From Herpetosiphonaceae bacterium (GTDB taxonomy: Bacteria; Chloroflexota; Chloroflexia; Chloroflexales; Kallotenuaceae): DNA of 6,058 nt. The stretch spans positions 1 through 6,058 of the forward strand of contig JASKZZ010000185.1 of NCBI GenBank assembly GCA_030147335.1, written 5' to 3'. The stretch's first letter is position 1. Each line of letters begins with the position of its first letter. The position numbers and the translations under genes were made by a program. The notes beneath the pieces were generated by a model that saw nothing but the letters and a program-made list of their open reading frames with translations, searched no databases and was not told the DNA's origin. This document shows positions 1 to 5,789 of the stretch, piece after piece.

Positions 1-825
1 TGGGCGCGTGACGGTTTAAGCGATCTTGTCTTCGCGGTGGTTACCTACAATCGGCTGTATGCTACTGAAGCACGAACTGGATGGAGCTTTGGCGCGCTCG
101 TAGATATGTTGCCGCCGTTCGTAGCACCATTGCTTGTTTCAATTGGAGGCGTTGCGCTTCTAACAACACAGCCAGGTTCGTCACTGTTTGTATCTCGTCG
201 CAGCGGATGGCTTGTTGCAGCATGGGCTGCCGGGCTGCTTATAGCGGCACTTGGAAGCCTTCGCGCATTCGTCCATTATTACTATCCCACGCTTCCTTTC
301 TTGGCACTATTAGCCGCTCCCAATATTGTCTGGCTGTGGTTACAGCCGATTGGCAAAACAAAGCTGGAACATTTTGCTGGTCGTGCGGCACCGACGTTGC
401 TTGTCGCCTTGTTGATTCTACCCTTTGCATGGCAGAACATTCAGCTAATTGGTTCCAGTCCGTCACAACAGGCGGAGCAATTATATGGTGACGCTGGCAA
501 GCACTTTTTCGCGTCTGCTCCAGACGTTGCCACATTTATTCGCGATAACACCGCGCCAAACGATAGCGTCTTTATCTTCGCCGCCGAGCCACAAATCTAC
601 CTGCTTGCAAATCGTCGTGCTGCCAGCCGCTACATCTACAACTATCCACTTACACTCGTGCCAACCGCAGCCGCCGAACTACGTGAAGAACTTACTACGA
701 ACCCGCCCAGCCTGATTATCACCTACTCGGGAATGCACCCCACCATGTTCTCCAACGATTCGCGCTTCCAAAATGTATCGTTCCTTACACGCATTGGTGG
801 ATACGATATTTTTGACCCGGAATAA
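1..825 (+). CDS. Glycosyltransferase 39-like multi-pass membrane protein, C-terminal part (5' truncated by window)
   Basis: The frame is open from base 1 to a TAA at 823-825, about 274 residues. A GTG at 37 can be read as a start, but the preceding 12 codons are also open and protein-like, so the true start lies outside the window. About four hydrophobic segments are visible, near residues 35-55, 65-90, 93-115 and 130-155. One is followed by the aromatic stretch HYYYPTLPFLALLAAPN. A soluble tail of roughly 110 residues follows, containing DVATFIRDNTAPNDSVFIF and a YNYPLTL segment. This arrangement (late membrane helices, an HYY-P loop, then a periplasmic-like alpha/beta tail) is typical of GT39/GT83-type mannosyl/arabinosyltransferases that use polyprenyl-phosphate sugars at the membrane. 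The catalytic acidic loop would be in the missing N-terminal half, so sugar specificity cannot be read. It could instead be another GT-C fold protein. No clear terminator follows it. Confidence 0.7.
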   Translation, partial: WARDGLSDLVFAVVTYNRLYATEARTGWSFGALVDMLPPFVAPLLVSIGGVALLTTQPGSSLFVSRRSGWLVAAWAAGLLIAALGSLRAFVHYYYPTLPFLALLAAPNIVWLWLQPIGKTKLEHFAGRAAPTLLVALLILPFAWQNIQLIGSSPSQQAEQLYGDAGKHFFASAPDVATFIRDNTAPNDSVFIFAAEPQIYLLANRRAASRYIYNYPLTLVPTAAAELREELTTNPPSLIITYSGMHPTMFSNDSRFQNVSFLTRIGGYDIFDPE

Positions 826-950
826 CGTTCATGTAATGTCTTCACTGAAGCAGATCCACTTGGTCAAATCACCAAAATCGAGACGATATCAATCGCCGGC
901 ACGCTGACTTCACTGTACCTATATATCCGCGTCACCATTCCATGCAAGCG

Positions 951-979
951 TTGCCGCGTAACAACCCATGTGGTACAAT
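951..979 (+). promoter_or_regulatory. Promoter of tRNA-Cys
   Basis: A -35 box TTGCCG (951-956) and a -10 box TACAAT (974-979) are separated by exactly 17 bp. The -10 is preceded by TGG (971-973), giving an extended -10 of the TGn type. Initiation would fall near 986, leaving a leader of under 20 nt before the mature tRNA at 1004. This is the best sigma70-type promoter in the window, and its position directly upstream of a stable RNA gene supports it. Confidence 0.75.
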
Positions 980-1003
980 ATTCAAGCATTGAGACCAAGT
1001 TGT

Positions 1004-1077
<74 letters not shown>

Positions 1078-1080
1078 ACT

Positions 1081-1124
1081 AAACAAAAACGGCTGTGGTG
1101 CAGAAACCACAGCCGTTTTTGTTT
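1081..1124. terminator. Bidirectional intrinsic terminator between tRNA-Cys and purA
   Basis: A perfect 19-bp inverted repeat has its left arm at 1081-1099, its right arm at 1106-1124 and a 6-nt loop GCAGAA. The stem has a GC-rich upper part (CGGCTGTGG) and an A-rich foot AAACAAAAA that pairs with TTTTTGTTT. A T-tract therefore forms the 3' side of the hairpin whichever strand is transcribed. It begins 3 nt after the tRNA CCA and ends 15 nt from the purA stop codon, so it fits as a shared terminator for the two convergent units. Confidence 0.92.
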
Positions 1125-1139
1125 GTTTACGATCTTCAG

Positions 1140-2432
1140 TTAGGCAAAGAGTTGATTAACTGGAACACACTCAATGCTCGATTGCCGAGCAGGACCAACA
1201 GAAATAATAGCTGTTGGTACGCCCAGCAATTCGGTCAGGCGATGAATGTACCGTTGAGCATTTGTCGGTAGTTCGTCAAAACTACGAATTGTATCGGTAG
1301 GTGTTTGCCAACCCGGCAACTCTTCGTAGATCGGTTCGACCTCGCTTAGCTCTGCGATGCTTGTTGGCATATAGTCGATCACCTCACCGCGTAGTTTGTA
1401 TCCGGTGCAAATTCGCAGTGTTGGCAGTTCGTCCAGAATATCAAGCTTGGTCCAGACCGTATAGTCGATGCTGTTAAGCTCGGTGACGTAGCGGGCGGCA
1501 ACTGCATCGAACCATCCGCACCGGCGAGGACGGCCGGTTGTCGTACCATATTCGTGGCCGCGTTCACGCAAAATATTGCCGGTTTCATCGGTAAGTTCAG
1601 TTGGGAATGGTCCGCCGCCAACTCGTGTAGTGTACGCTTTGAAAACGCCCAGTACATGGTTAAGGTGACGTGGCCCTATTCCAGAGCCTTGACAAGCGCC
1701 AGCTGCGCCGGGAGCCGAAGACGTAACATACGGGTAGGTGCCCCAATCAACGTCTAACAGCGACGCTTGTGCGCCTTCCAGCAGAATACGCTCGCCTTGT
1801 TGTAAGGCCTGCTGAACGCGCGGATGCGTTGACTTGATGTACGATTGAAGCTTGTGACCGTACTCAACGCATTGTTGATACAGCGCGTCTAACGATTGCT
1901 CCTTGCCGCCATGTCGTTGCAAGAGATCATTCTTGACACTTACTGCGCGTGCTAGACGTTGGCGTAGTGTATCATTGTCGAGCAGATCGGCCATCCGAAT
2001 GCCGACTCGCTCCATTTTATCGCTGTACGCCGGTCCAACGCCGCGTCCGGTTGTGCCAAGTCGGCCATCGCCACGTAGCGACTCTTGGATACGATCTTGC
2101 TCAAGATGATACGGCATAATAACGTGAGCACGGTCGCTAATATACAAATTGTCGAAGATAACATTCGTCTCGGCAAGGGTTGCCATTTCTTCCAGCAACG
2201 CCGCTGGGTCAACAACAACACCGGTTCCGATGATATTAACAGTTTGGGGGTTAAAGATGCCGGCAGGTACCAAATGCAGCTTAAAGGTTCCACGGTCATT
2301 AATAACGGTGTGACCGGCATTGTTACCGCCACTGTATCGAATTACCATGTTGGCGTGTTGGGCTAGCAGGTCGACAACGCGGCCTTTGCCTTCATCACCC
2401 CACTGGCCGCCGATTACGGCTACAACAGACAT
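1140..2432 (-). CDS. purA: Adenylosuccinate synthase
   Basis: This cytoplasmic enzyme condenses IMP with aspartate using GTP, the first committed step from IMP to AMP; PurB then releases fumarate. At 430 residues it has the usual bacterial length. Visible motifs are the GTP loop GGQWGDEGKGR (8-18) with catalytic Asp13, NNAGHTV (37-43) with catalytic His41, GTTGRGVGPAY (126-136), EGAQASLLDVDWGTYP (219-234), VGGGPFPTEL (271-280), TTTGRPRRCGWFD (297-309) and the guanine-contacting TKLDILD (328-334). The ATG at 2430-2432 is chosen because GAGAGGA, a good ribosome-binding site, lies 9 nt upstream and the GTP loop follows at the usual distance. The segment at 238-254 reads SSAPGAAGACQGSGIGP instead of the common SSNTTAGG form. 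No other pur genes are adjacent, so it appears to be a monocistronic unit reading towards the tRNA terminator. Confidence 0.98.
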   Translation of the reverse strand: MSVVAVIGGQWGDEGKGRVVDLLAQHANMVIRYSGGNNAGHTVINDRGTFKLHLVPAGIFNPQTVNIIGTGVVVDPAALLEEMATLAETNVIFDNLYISDRAHVIMPYHLEQDRIQESLRGDGRLGTTGRGVGPAYSDKMERVGIRMADLLDNDTLRQRLARAVSVKNDLLQRHGGKEQSLDALYQQCVEYGHKLQSYIKSTHPRVQQALQQGERILLEGAQASLLDVDWGTYPYVTSSAPGAAGACQGSGIGPRHLNHVLGVFKAYTTRVGGGPFPTELTDETGNILRERGHEYGTTTGRPRRCGWFDAVAARYVTELNSIDYTVWTKLDILDELPTLRICTGYKLRGEVIDYMPTSIAELSEVEPIYEELPGWQTPTDTIRSFDELPTNAQRYIHRLTELLGVPTAIISVGPARQSSIECVPVNQLFA

Positions 2433-2450
2433 ACGGGAACATCCTCTCTA

Positions 2451-2476
2451 ACGCATGGACACGAACGTCCATGCGT
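2451..2476 (-). promoter_or_regulatory. Perfect inverted repeat in the purA leader (hairpin or operator)
   Basis: The arms ACGCATGGAC (2451-2460) and GTCCATGCGT (2467-2476) are exact reverse complements, separated by the 6-nt loop ACGAAC. The element lies between the inferred purA -10 and its ribosome-binding site (2442-2448). In RNA it would form a 10-bp stem-loop ending 2 nt before the ribosome-binding site. No T-run follows it in either direction, so it is not a standard terminator. It could be an RNA hairpin affecting translation or stability, or a DNA operator for a dimeric repressor. The repeat is directly visible; its role is inferred. Confidence 0.55.
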
Positions 2477-2500
2477 GCCGGATTGCAAACAATTCGGCCT

Positions 2501-2509
2501 AGTATAGCA
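2501..2509 (-). promoter_or_regulatory. Extended -10 promoter element for purA
   Basis: Read on the minus strand this is TGC followed by TATACT, a TGn extended -10 with five of six bases matching TATAAT. No good -35 lies 16-18 bp upstream, as expected where an extended -10 compensates. Initiation near 2494 would give a leader of about 60 nt carrying the 2451-2476 stem-loop and the GAGAGGA ribosome-binding site. No equally good promoter was found for the divergent helicase gene. Confidence 0.5.
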
Positions 2510-2511
2510 CA

Positions 2512-2523
2512 GGACACGTGACC
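2512..2523. promoter_or_regulatory. Near-palindrome in the purA-helicase divergent region (possible operator)
   Basis: GGACACGTGACC is a 12-bp near-palindrome: a perfect CACGTG core flanked symmetrically by A/A mismatches and then GG/CC. It lies within the region expected to form the purA promoter spacer, so a bound protein would interfere with purA transcription and could also affect the divergent gene. A 12-bp near-palindrome can occur by chance; only the sequence symmetry is seen, and no regulator is identified. Confidence 0.25.
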
Positions 2524-2552
2524 ATCTAGGAAGTGAGAGGAGACATAGCAAC

Positions 2553-2567
2553 GCGGCGCATCGCCGC
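2553..2567 (+). promoter_or_regulatory. GC-rich hairpin abutting the helicase ribosome-binding site
   Basis: GCGGCG (2553-2558) and CGCCGC (2562-2567) form a perfect 6-bp all-GC stem around a 3-nt CAT loop. The ribosome-binding site AAAGGTG starts at the very next base (2568-2574), 8 nt before the ATG at 2583. A structure stacked directly against the ribosome-binding site could tune initiation by temperature or by helicase level. CsdA/DeaD-type genes are known to be controlled through their 5' leaders, but a role here is inferred. Confidence 0.4.
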
Positions 2568-2582
2568 AAAGGTGTAAAATAT

Positions 2583-4226
2583 ATGACCATGACAGACTCG
2601 ATCAGTTTTGCAGACCTTGGCCTAAGCGAACCTACGCTCAAGGCTATTGCGGAGCTAGGCTACGAAGAACCTACGCCCATTCAAGCGCAAACAATTAGAC
2701 AGATGACCGATAGTGTTGATGTGATTGCACAGGCTCAGACCGGTACAGGTAAAACTGCCGCATTTGCGCTGCCAATCATTGAAAAGCTTGATCCAAGCTT
2801 ACGTACTCCGCAAGCACTGGTATTAACACCTACGCGCGAACTCGCGGTTCAGGTCGCTGAAGCATTCCACGCCTATGGAAAATACCATCGGGTATCGATT
2901 CTGCCGGTCTATGGCGGGCAGCCAATTGATCGCCAACTGCGTGCCCTCGATCGTGGCGTGCAAATTGTTGTGGGTACGCCTGGACGATTGCTTGACCATA
3001 TTAGGCGCGGAACACTAAAGCTCGACCAAGTTCGCACTGTCGTGCTTGACGAAGCCGATGAAATGCTCGACATGGGCTTTGTCGAGGACATCGAGACAAT
3101 CTTGCAGGAAACACCAAGCGAACGTCAGACCGCGCTCTTTTCCGCGACGATGCCCCTGCCAATCGCGAATTTGGCAAAGCGCTATATGCGTAATCCACAG
3201 CGGATTACCGTGCAGACCGAACAGATGACCGTACCCCAGATTCGCCAAATTTATTATGAAGCAGGTGGTCGTGATAAATTTGAAATACTTGCTCGTATTC
3301 TTGACTTTGAAACGCCTAGCTCGGCCATTATTTTTTGCCGAACCAAAAGCGAAGTAGACTCGCTTGGAGAGCGTCTTACGGCGCGAGCAATGGCCGCTGA
3401 CACCCTACATGGTGACCTCAGTCAGGTCCAGCGCGACCGAGTCATGGCCCGCTTCCGCAGTGGGCAGGCCGAGCTTTTGGTTGCCACGGACGTAGCAGCC
3501 CGCGGCTTGGACGTCGAGCACGTTTCGCACGTTATCAACTATGATATCCCGCTCGATCCTCAAATTTACGTCCATCGTATCGGGCGTACCGGTCGCGCTG
3601 GCCGTACCGGCACCGCAGTTACACTCGTCACGCCACGAGAACGAAGACTGCTTAAAATCATTGAGCAAAGCACCAGGGCGCAGATTCAGCGAATGCGGTT
3701 GCCTACCATTTCCGATGTAATGGCGCGTCGCCGTGAGTCCTTCAAGGAAACGCTGCGCGAAACTATTGCGCAGGGTGGCCTTGAACCATTTACCATTATG
3801 GCCGAGGATCTGGGCGAAGAATATAGCCCAACCGATTTAGCGGCAGCCGCGTTCAAGTTGTTGCTTGGCGAACCTCAAAATGAGAGCGAGGATAAACTTG
3901 CCGAGCAAGAGCGTGATAGCATCGAGGATGAGCGAGATGGGCGTCCTCGTGGACGTCGAGACCGAAGCTTTGGTCCAGAGCGTGGCATGTCTCGCCTTTA
4001 TATCGACATTGGCCGCAATGATGGCGTTCGTCCAGCTGATATTGTTGGCGCAATTGCGAACGAGGCGAACATCCCAGGGCGTGCTATCGGCGCGATTGAG
4101 TTGTTTGAGCATTTCTCATTCGTAGAAGTGCCCGACAATGCGTTTGATCGTGTGATGCGCGCCCTTAAGCGAACTACAATCCGTGGTCGTAAAATCGCGC
4201 CCAGCGTTGCCAAACCACGACGATAG
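2583..4226 (+). CDS. DEAD-box ATP-dependent RNA helicase with C-terminal DbpA-type RNA-binding domain (DeaD/CsdA-like)
   Basis: This protein uses ATP to unwind or remodel RNA duplexes; relatives act in ribosome assembly, mRNA decay and cold adaptation. Its 547 residues carry the full motif set. These are the Q motif (Phe9 to Gln34), motif I AQTGTGKT (51-58), Ia PTRELA (83-88), Ib TPGR (132-135), II DEAD (156-159), III SAT (187-189), IV IIFCRTK (249-255), V ATDVAARGLD (301-310) and VI HRIGRTGR (331-338). A charged linker (about 432-467) leads into an RRM-like DbpA domain (about 469-540) recognised by RLYIDIGRNDG and FSFVEVP. In DbpA and CsdA relatives this domain directs the helicase to structured RNA. 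The protein ends in a basic tail. The ATG at 2583 is preferred over the in-frame ATG at 2589 because AAAGGTG sits 8 nt upstream. Orthology to deaD, csdA or dbpA specifically cannot be decided here. Confidence 0.96.
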   Translation: MTMTDSISFADLGLSEPTLKAIAELGYEEPTPIQAQTIRQMTDSVDVIAQAQTGTGKTAAFALPIIEKLDPSLRTPQALVLTPTRELAVQVAEAFHAYGKYHRVSILPVYGGQPIDRQLRALDRGVQIVVGTPGRLLDHIRRGTLKLDQVRTVVLDEADEMLDMGFVEDIETILQETPSERQTALFSATMPLPIANLAKRYMRNPQRITVQTEQMTVPQIRQIYYEAGGRDKFEILARILDFETPSSAIIFCRTKSEVDSLGERLTARAMAADTLHGDLSQVQRDRVMARFRSGQAELLVATDVAARGLDVEHVSHVINYDIPLDPQIYVHRIGRTGRAGRTGTAVTLVTPRERRLLKIIEQSTRAQIQRMRLPTISDVMARRRESFKETLRETIAQGGLEPFTIMAEDLGEEYSPTDLAAAAFKLLLGEPQNESEDKLAEQERDSIEDERDGRPRGRRDRSFGPERGMSRLYIDIGRNDGVRPADIVGAIANEANIPGRAIGAIELFEHFSFVEVPDNAFDRVMRALKRTTIRGRKIAPSVAKPRR

Positions 4227-4236
4227 ATCGTAGAAT

Positions 4237-4316
4237 ACGCGTACAGGTTGATTTGTACGCCGTTGCTTGTTCAAGACCCATGTAGTATCAGGACTCAACC
4301 TGTGCAGCATGGGTCT
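4237..4316 (+). promoter_or_regulatory. Structured gap: two stem-loops with complementary loops, upstream of the arsR-type gene
   Basis: Stem A pairs GCGTACA (4239-4245) with TGTACGC (4254-4260) around an 8-nt loop GGTTGATT. Two more pairs (4237-4238 with 4262-4263) are possible across a bulged C. Stem B pairs AGACCCATG (4274-4282) with CATGGGTCT (4308-4316), a perfect 9 bp around a 25-nt loop. The loop of A (GGTTGA, 4246-4251) is exactly complementary to TCAACC (4295-4300) in the loop of B. The match extends to 8 bp if two pairs of stem A open. Loop B can alternatively form a small CAGG/CCTG stem (4289-4292 with 4299-4302). Neither stem has a T-run, so this is not a standard terminator. It could be a leader RNA of the downstream operon, a 3' element of the helicase transcript, or, as DNA, an ArsR operator (the 9-bp repeat). 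Confidence 0.45.
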
Positions 4317-4341
4317 GTGCTTTGCCTGAAGGAGTTGTGCG

Positions 4342-4656
4342 ATGGATAGTCTTGCGCCCACTGCCGACGATGAACGATTAGCTATTCTCCTTCATGCACT
4401 CGGTAACCCTATGCGGCTTGCAATCCTGCACTACATCACCAATCATCCCGGCTGCATCTGTAACGATCTTGTATTACGCTTCGACCGTGCCCAAGCTACT
4501 GTTTCGCAACATCTGGCAATGTTACGGAAAGCTAATGTGCTTGTAGCCGAACGGGACGGGCAAGCAACCTGCTACTGGGTCGATGCAGAACAAATAAGTT
4601 GGCTACAACGTCACATTGCTCGTCTTACTGACGGCCCAAAAGAAATTCATCAATAA
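4342..4656 (+). CDS. ArsR/SmtB-family winged-helix transcriptional repressor with CxC motif
   Basis: At 104 residues it has the usual length of these small dimeric repressors, which leave their operator when they bind a metal or metalloid or when cysteines are oxidised. The winged helix-turn-helix spans about 15-82: LGNPMRLAILHYI (20-32), then GCICNDLV (37-44), recognition helix AQATVSQHLAMLRKA (50-64) and wing VAERDGQATCYWV (68-80). Cys38 and Cys40 fall where As(III)-sensing ArsR proteins have their Cys-X-Cys motif (CVC in E. coli ArsR); Cys77 in the wing is a third cysteine. This suggests, without proving, thiol-based sensing of arsenite, antimonite or a reactive species. The start is well supported: AAGGAG lies 7 nt before the ATG. 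It sits 21 nt upstream of a hydrolase gene on the same strand, its likely operon partner and target. I found no convincing promoter in the preceding gap. Confidence 0.9.
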   Translation: MDSLAPTADDERLAILLHALGNPMRLAILHYITNHPGCICNDLVLRFDRAQATVSQHLAMLRKANVLVAERDGQATCYWVDAEQISWLQRHIARLTDGPKEIHQ

Positions 4657-4677
4657 CATCTATAAAAGAATTGGGGG

Positions 4678-5544
4678 TTGTCCTTGCGTATTCATCATGA
4701 ACAACGATTGGTCAACGGTGTCAATTTACACTGTGCAATAGCAGGGGAAGGACCCCTAATAATTTTACTCCATGGATTCCCCGAGTTTTGGTATTCGTGG
4801 CGACATCAAATTCCCGAGCTTGCAAAACATTTTACCGTTGTCGCCCCTGACATGCGCGGCTATAATGACAGTGATAAACCAGTGCAGGTTGAGGATTATG
4901 CAGTACCGAAGCTTGTCGAAGATGTTGTGCAACTTATTCACTCATTTGGGCATGAGCAAGCAGTAGTGGCAGGTCATGACTGGGGAGCGGCTGTTGCCTG
5001 GGAAGTCGCGCTAACACGACCGGAAGTCGTCGATAAACTAATTATCTTAAATGTACCTCATCCTCGGATATTTATACAAAACTTGATCACTAATCCACGC
5101 CAAATGCTGCGAAGCTGGTACACCGCTTTTTTCCAACTACCATGGCTCCCAGAGCAAGTAATCAAGGCCGATAACTATCGATTTATCGAACAAGCGTTTC
5201 GTGGCATGGCAGTACACAAGCAACAGTTTTCAGATCAAGATATAGCACAATACAAGCTTGCTATATCTAAGCCACGGGCATTAACTAGCGCAATAAACTA
5301 TTACCGAGCGGCCGCACGCTACGGATTATTTAGCATGTCCGGTAGTGGACCCATCGTCACACAACCAACGTTGGTAATTTGGGGAGAACAAGACACAGCA
5401 TTAGGCAAGGAACTAAATGTAGGATTGGAGCGGTATGTGCCTGATCTAACCCTACATTTTATCCCTGATGCAAGTCATTGGGTACAGCAGGATTGTCCAG
5501 AGCTTGTAACGCAATATATGCTTAAATTTCTCCAACCAGCTTAA
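4678..5544 (+). CDS. Alpha/beta hydrolase, epoxide hydrolase type (TTG start)
   Basis: The 288-residue protein is a soluble alpha/beta hydrolase whose features match epoxide hydrolases, which open epoxides to diols through an aspartyl ester. Visible are the oxyanion motif HGFPE (32-36), the Asp nucleophile D101 in GHDWG (99-103), the acid D239 in WGEQDTALG (235-243) and the base H267 in DASHW (264-268). The cap region has SWYTAFFQLPWLPE (146-159) and INYYRA (206-211), whose tyrosines (Tyr148, and Tyr208 or Tyr209) fit the two ring-opening tyrosines of the family. An Asp nucleophile excludes ordinary serine esterases. Haloalkane or haloacetate dehalogenase is an alternative, less likely given the tyrosines. 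No ATG precedes the conserved core. In-frame TTG codons at 4678 and 4684 are the candidates; GGGGG (4673-4677) is better spaced for 4684, so the first two residues are uncertain. It follows the ArsR-type gene closely and ends inside a terminator. The physiological substrate is unknown. Confidence 0.9.
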   Translation: MSLRIHHEQRLVNGVNLHCAIAGEGPLIILLHGFPEFWYSWRHQIPELAKHFTVVAPDMRGYNDSDKPVQVEDYAVPKLVEDVVQLIHSFGHEQAVVAGHDWGAAVAWEVALTRPEVVDKLIILNVPHPRIFIQNLITNPRQMLRSWYTAFFQLPWLPEQVIKADNYRFIEQAFRGMAVHKQQFSDQDIAQYKLAISKPRALTSAINYYRAAARYGLFSMSGSGPIVTQPTLVIWGEQDTALGKELNVGLERYVPDLTLHFIPDASHWVQQDCPELVTQYMLKFLQPA

Positions 5545-5588
5545 ACACAAAGACGACTGAGTAATTGAACTCAGTCGTCTTTGTGTTT
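5543..5588. terminator. Bidirectional intrinsic terminator between hydrolase and rRNA operon
   Basis: A perfect 19-bp inverted repeat has its left arm at 5543-5561 and its right arm at 5570-5588, with an 8-nt spacer TAATTGAA whose end bases can add one more pair. The foot AAACACAAAGA pairs with TCTTTGTGTTT, so a T-rich 3' side forms in both directions. The hydrolase stop codon TAA (5542-5544) overlaps the left arm, and the 5S 3' end lies a few bases beyond the right arm. It therefore serves both the hydrolase operon and the rRNA operon, which converge here. Confidence 0.92.
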
Positions 5589-5591
5589 GGT

Positions 5592-5707
5592 TAGGGTGCG
5601 CTGACCTTGTCTCCCAGGCCGAGGCCCAGTACCCGCGGCGCTGCATCGTTTCACGGCCCGGTTCGAGATGGGACGGGGTGGGTCCGATGCGCTCCCAGTA
5701 CACCCAC
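5592..5707 (-). rRNA. rrf: 5S ribosomal RNA
   Basis: Read on the minus strand, this ~116-nt segment has the 5S hallmarks. Terminal GGGTGT and GCACCC pair as helix I, CCCATCTCGAACCGGG forms the helix III/loop C region, and GGTACTGGGCCTCGGCCTGGGAGA matches the conserved loop E/helix IV-V portion. The exact ends are set from the terminal pairing and may be off by one or two bases. The spacer to 23S (about 5708-5789) is AT-rich and contains the small hairpin CTGG/CCAG (5774-5777 with 5782-5785) but no tRNA. The gene order 23S then 5S is that of a standard rRNA operon, followed by the terminator at 5543-5588. Confidence 0.95.
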
Positions 5708-5789
5708 ATTGTTTCGCACCTTCACAAATCAGGCATGTGCGCCGACAATTTATTGAATAATAATTTCTAGTTGCTGGTATTCCAGAGGA

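Noticed and set aside
239..535. 98-residue minus-strand open frame inside the glycosyltransferase gene
   Set aside because: It is antisense to a gene with clear membrane segments and has no ribosome-binding site or recognisable motif, so it is a shadow frame.
826..950. Possible small gene or terminator between the glycosyltransferase and tRNA-Cys
   Set aside because: No open frame with a ribosome-binding site and no stem followed by a T-run could be found; only very short self-complementary stretches are present.
1952..2332. 126-residue minus-strand open frame within purA in another frame
   Set aside because: The purA frame carries every family motif across this stretch; the overlapping frame has none.
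2575..2580. TAAAAT as a -10 box for the helicase gene
   Set aside because: Initiation would fall inside the coding region after the ATG, and the upstream bases at the -35 position are GC-rich and unlike the consensus.
4237..4263. Stem A as an intrinsic terminator of the helicase gene
   Set aside because: The stem is only 7-9 bp with an 8-nt loop and is followed by CGTTGCTTGTTC, not a T-run.
4661..4666. TATAAA between the arsR-type gene and the hydrolase as an internal promoter
   Set aside because: No -35-like sequence lies 16-18 bp upstream, and AT-rich hexamers of this kind are expected by chance.
5452..5709. 85-residue open frame on the minus strand across the 5S gene and terminator
   Set aside because: It overlaps 5S rRNA, a perfect terminator hairpin and the 3' end of the hydrolase; no protein family features are visible.
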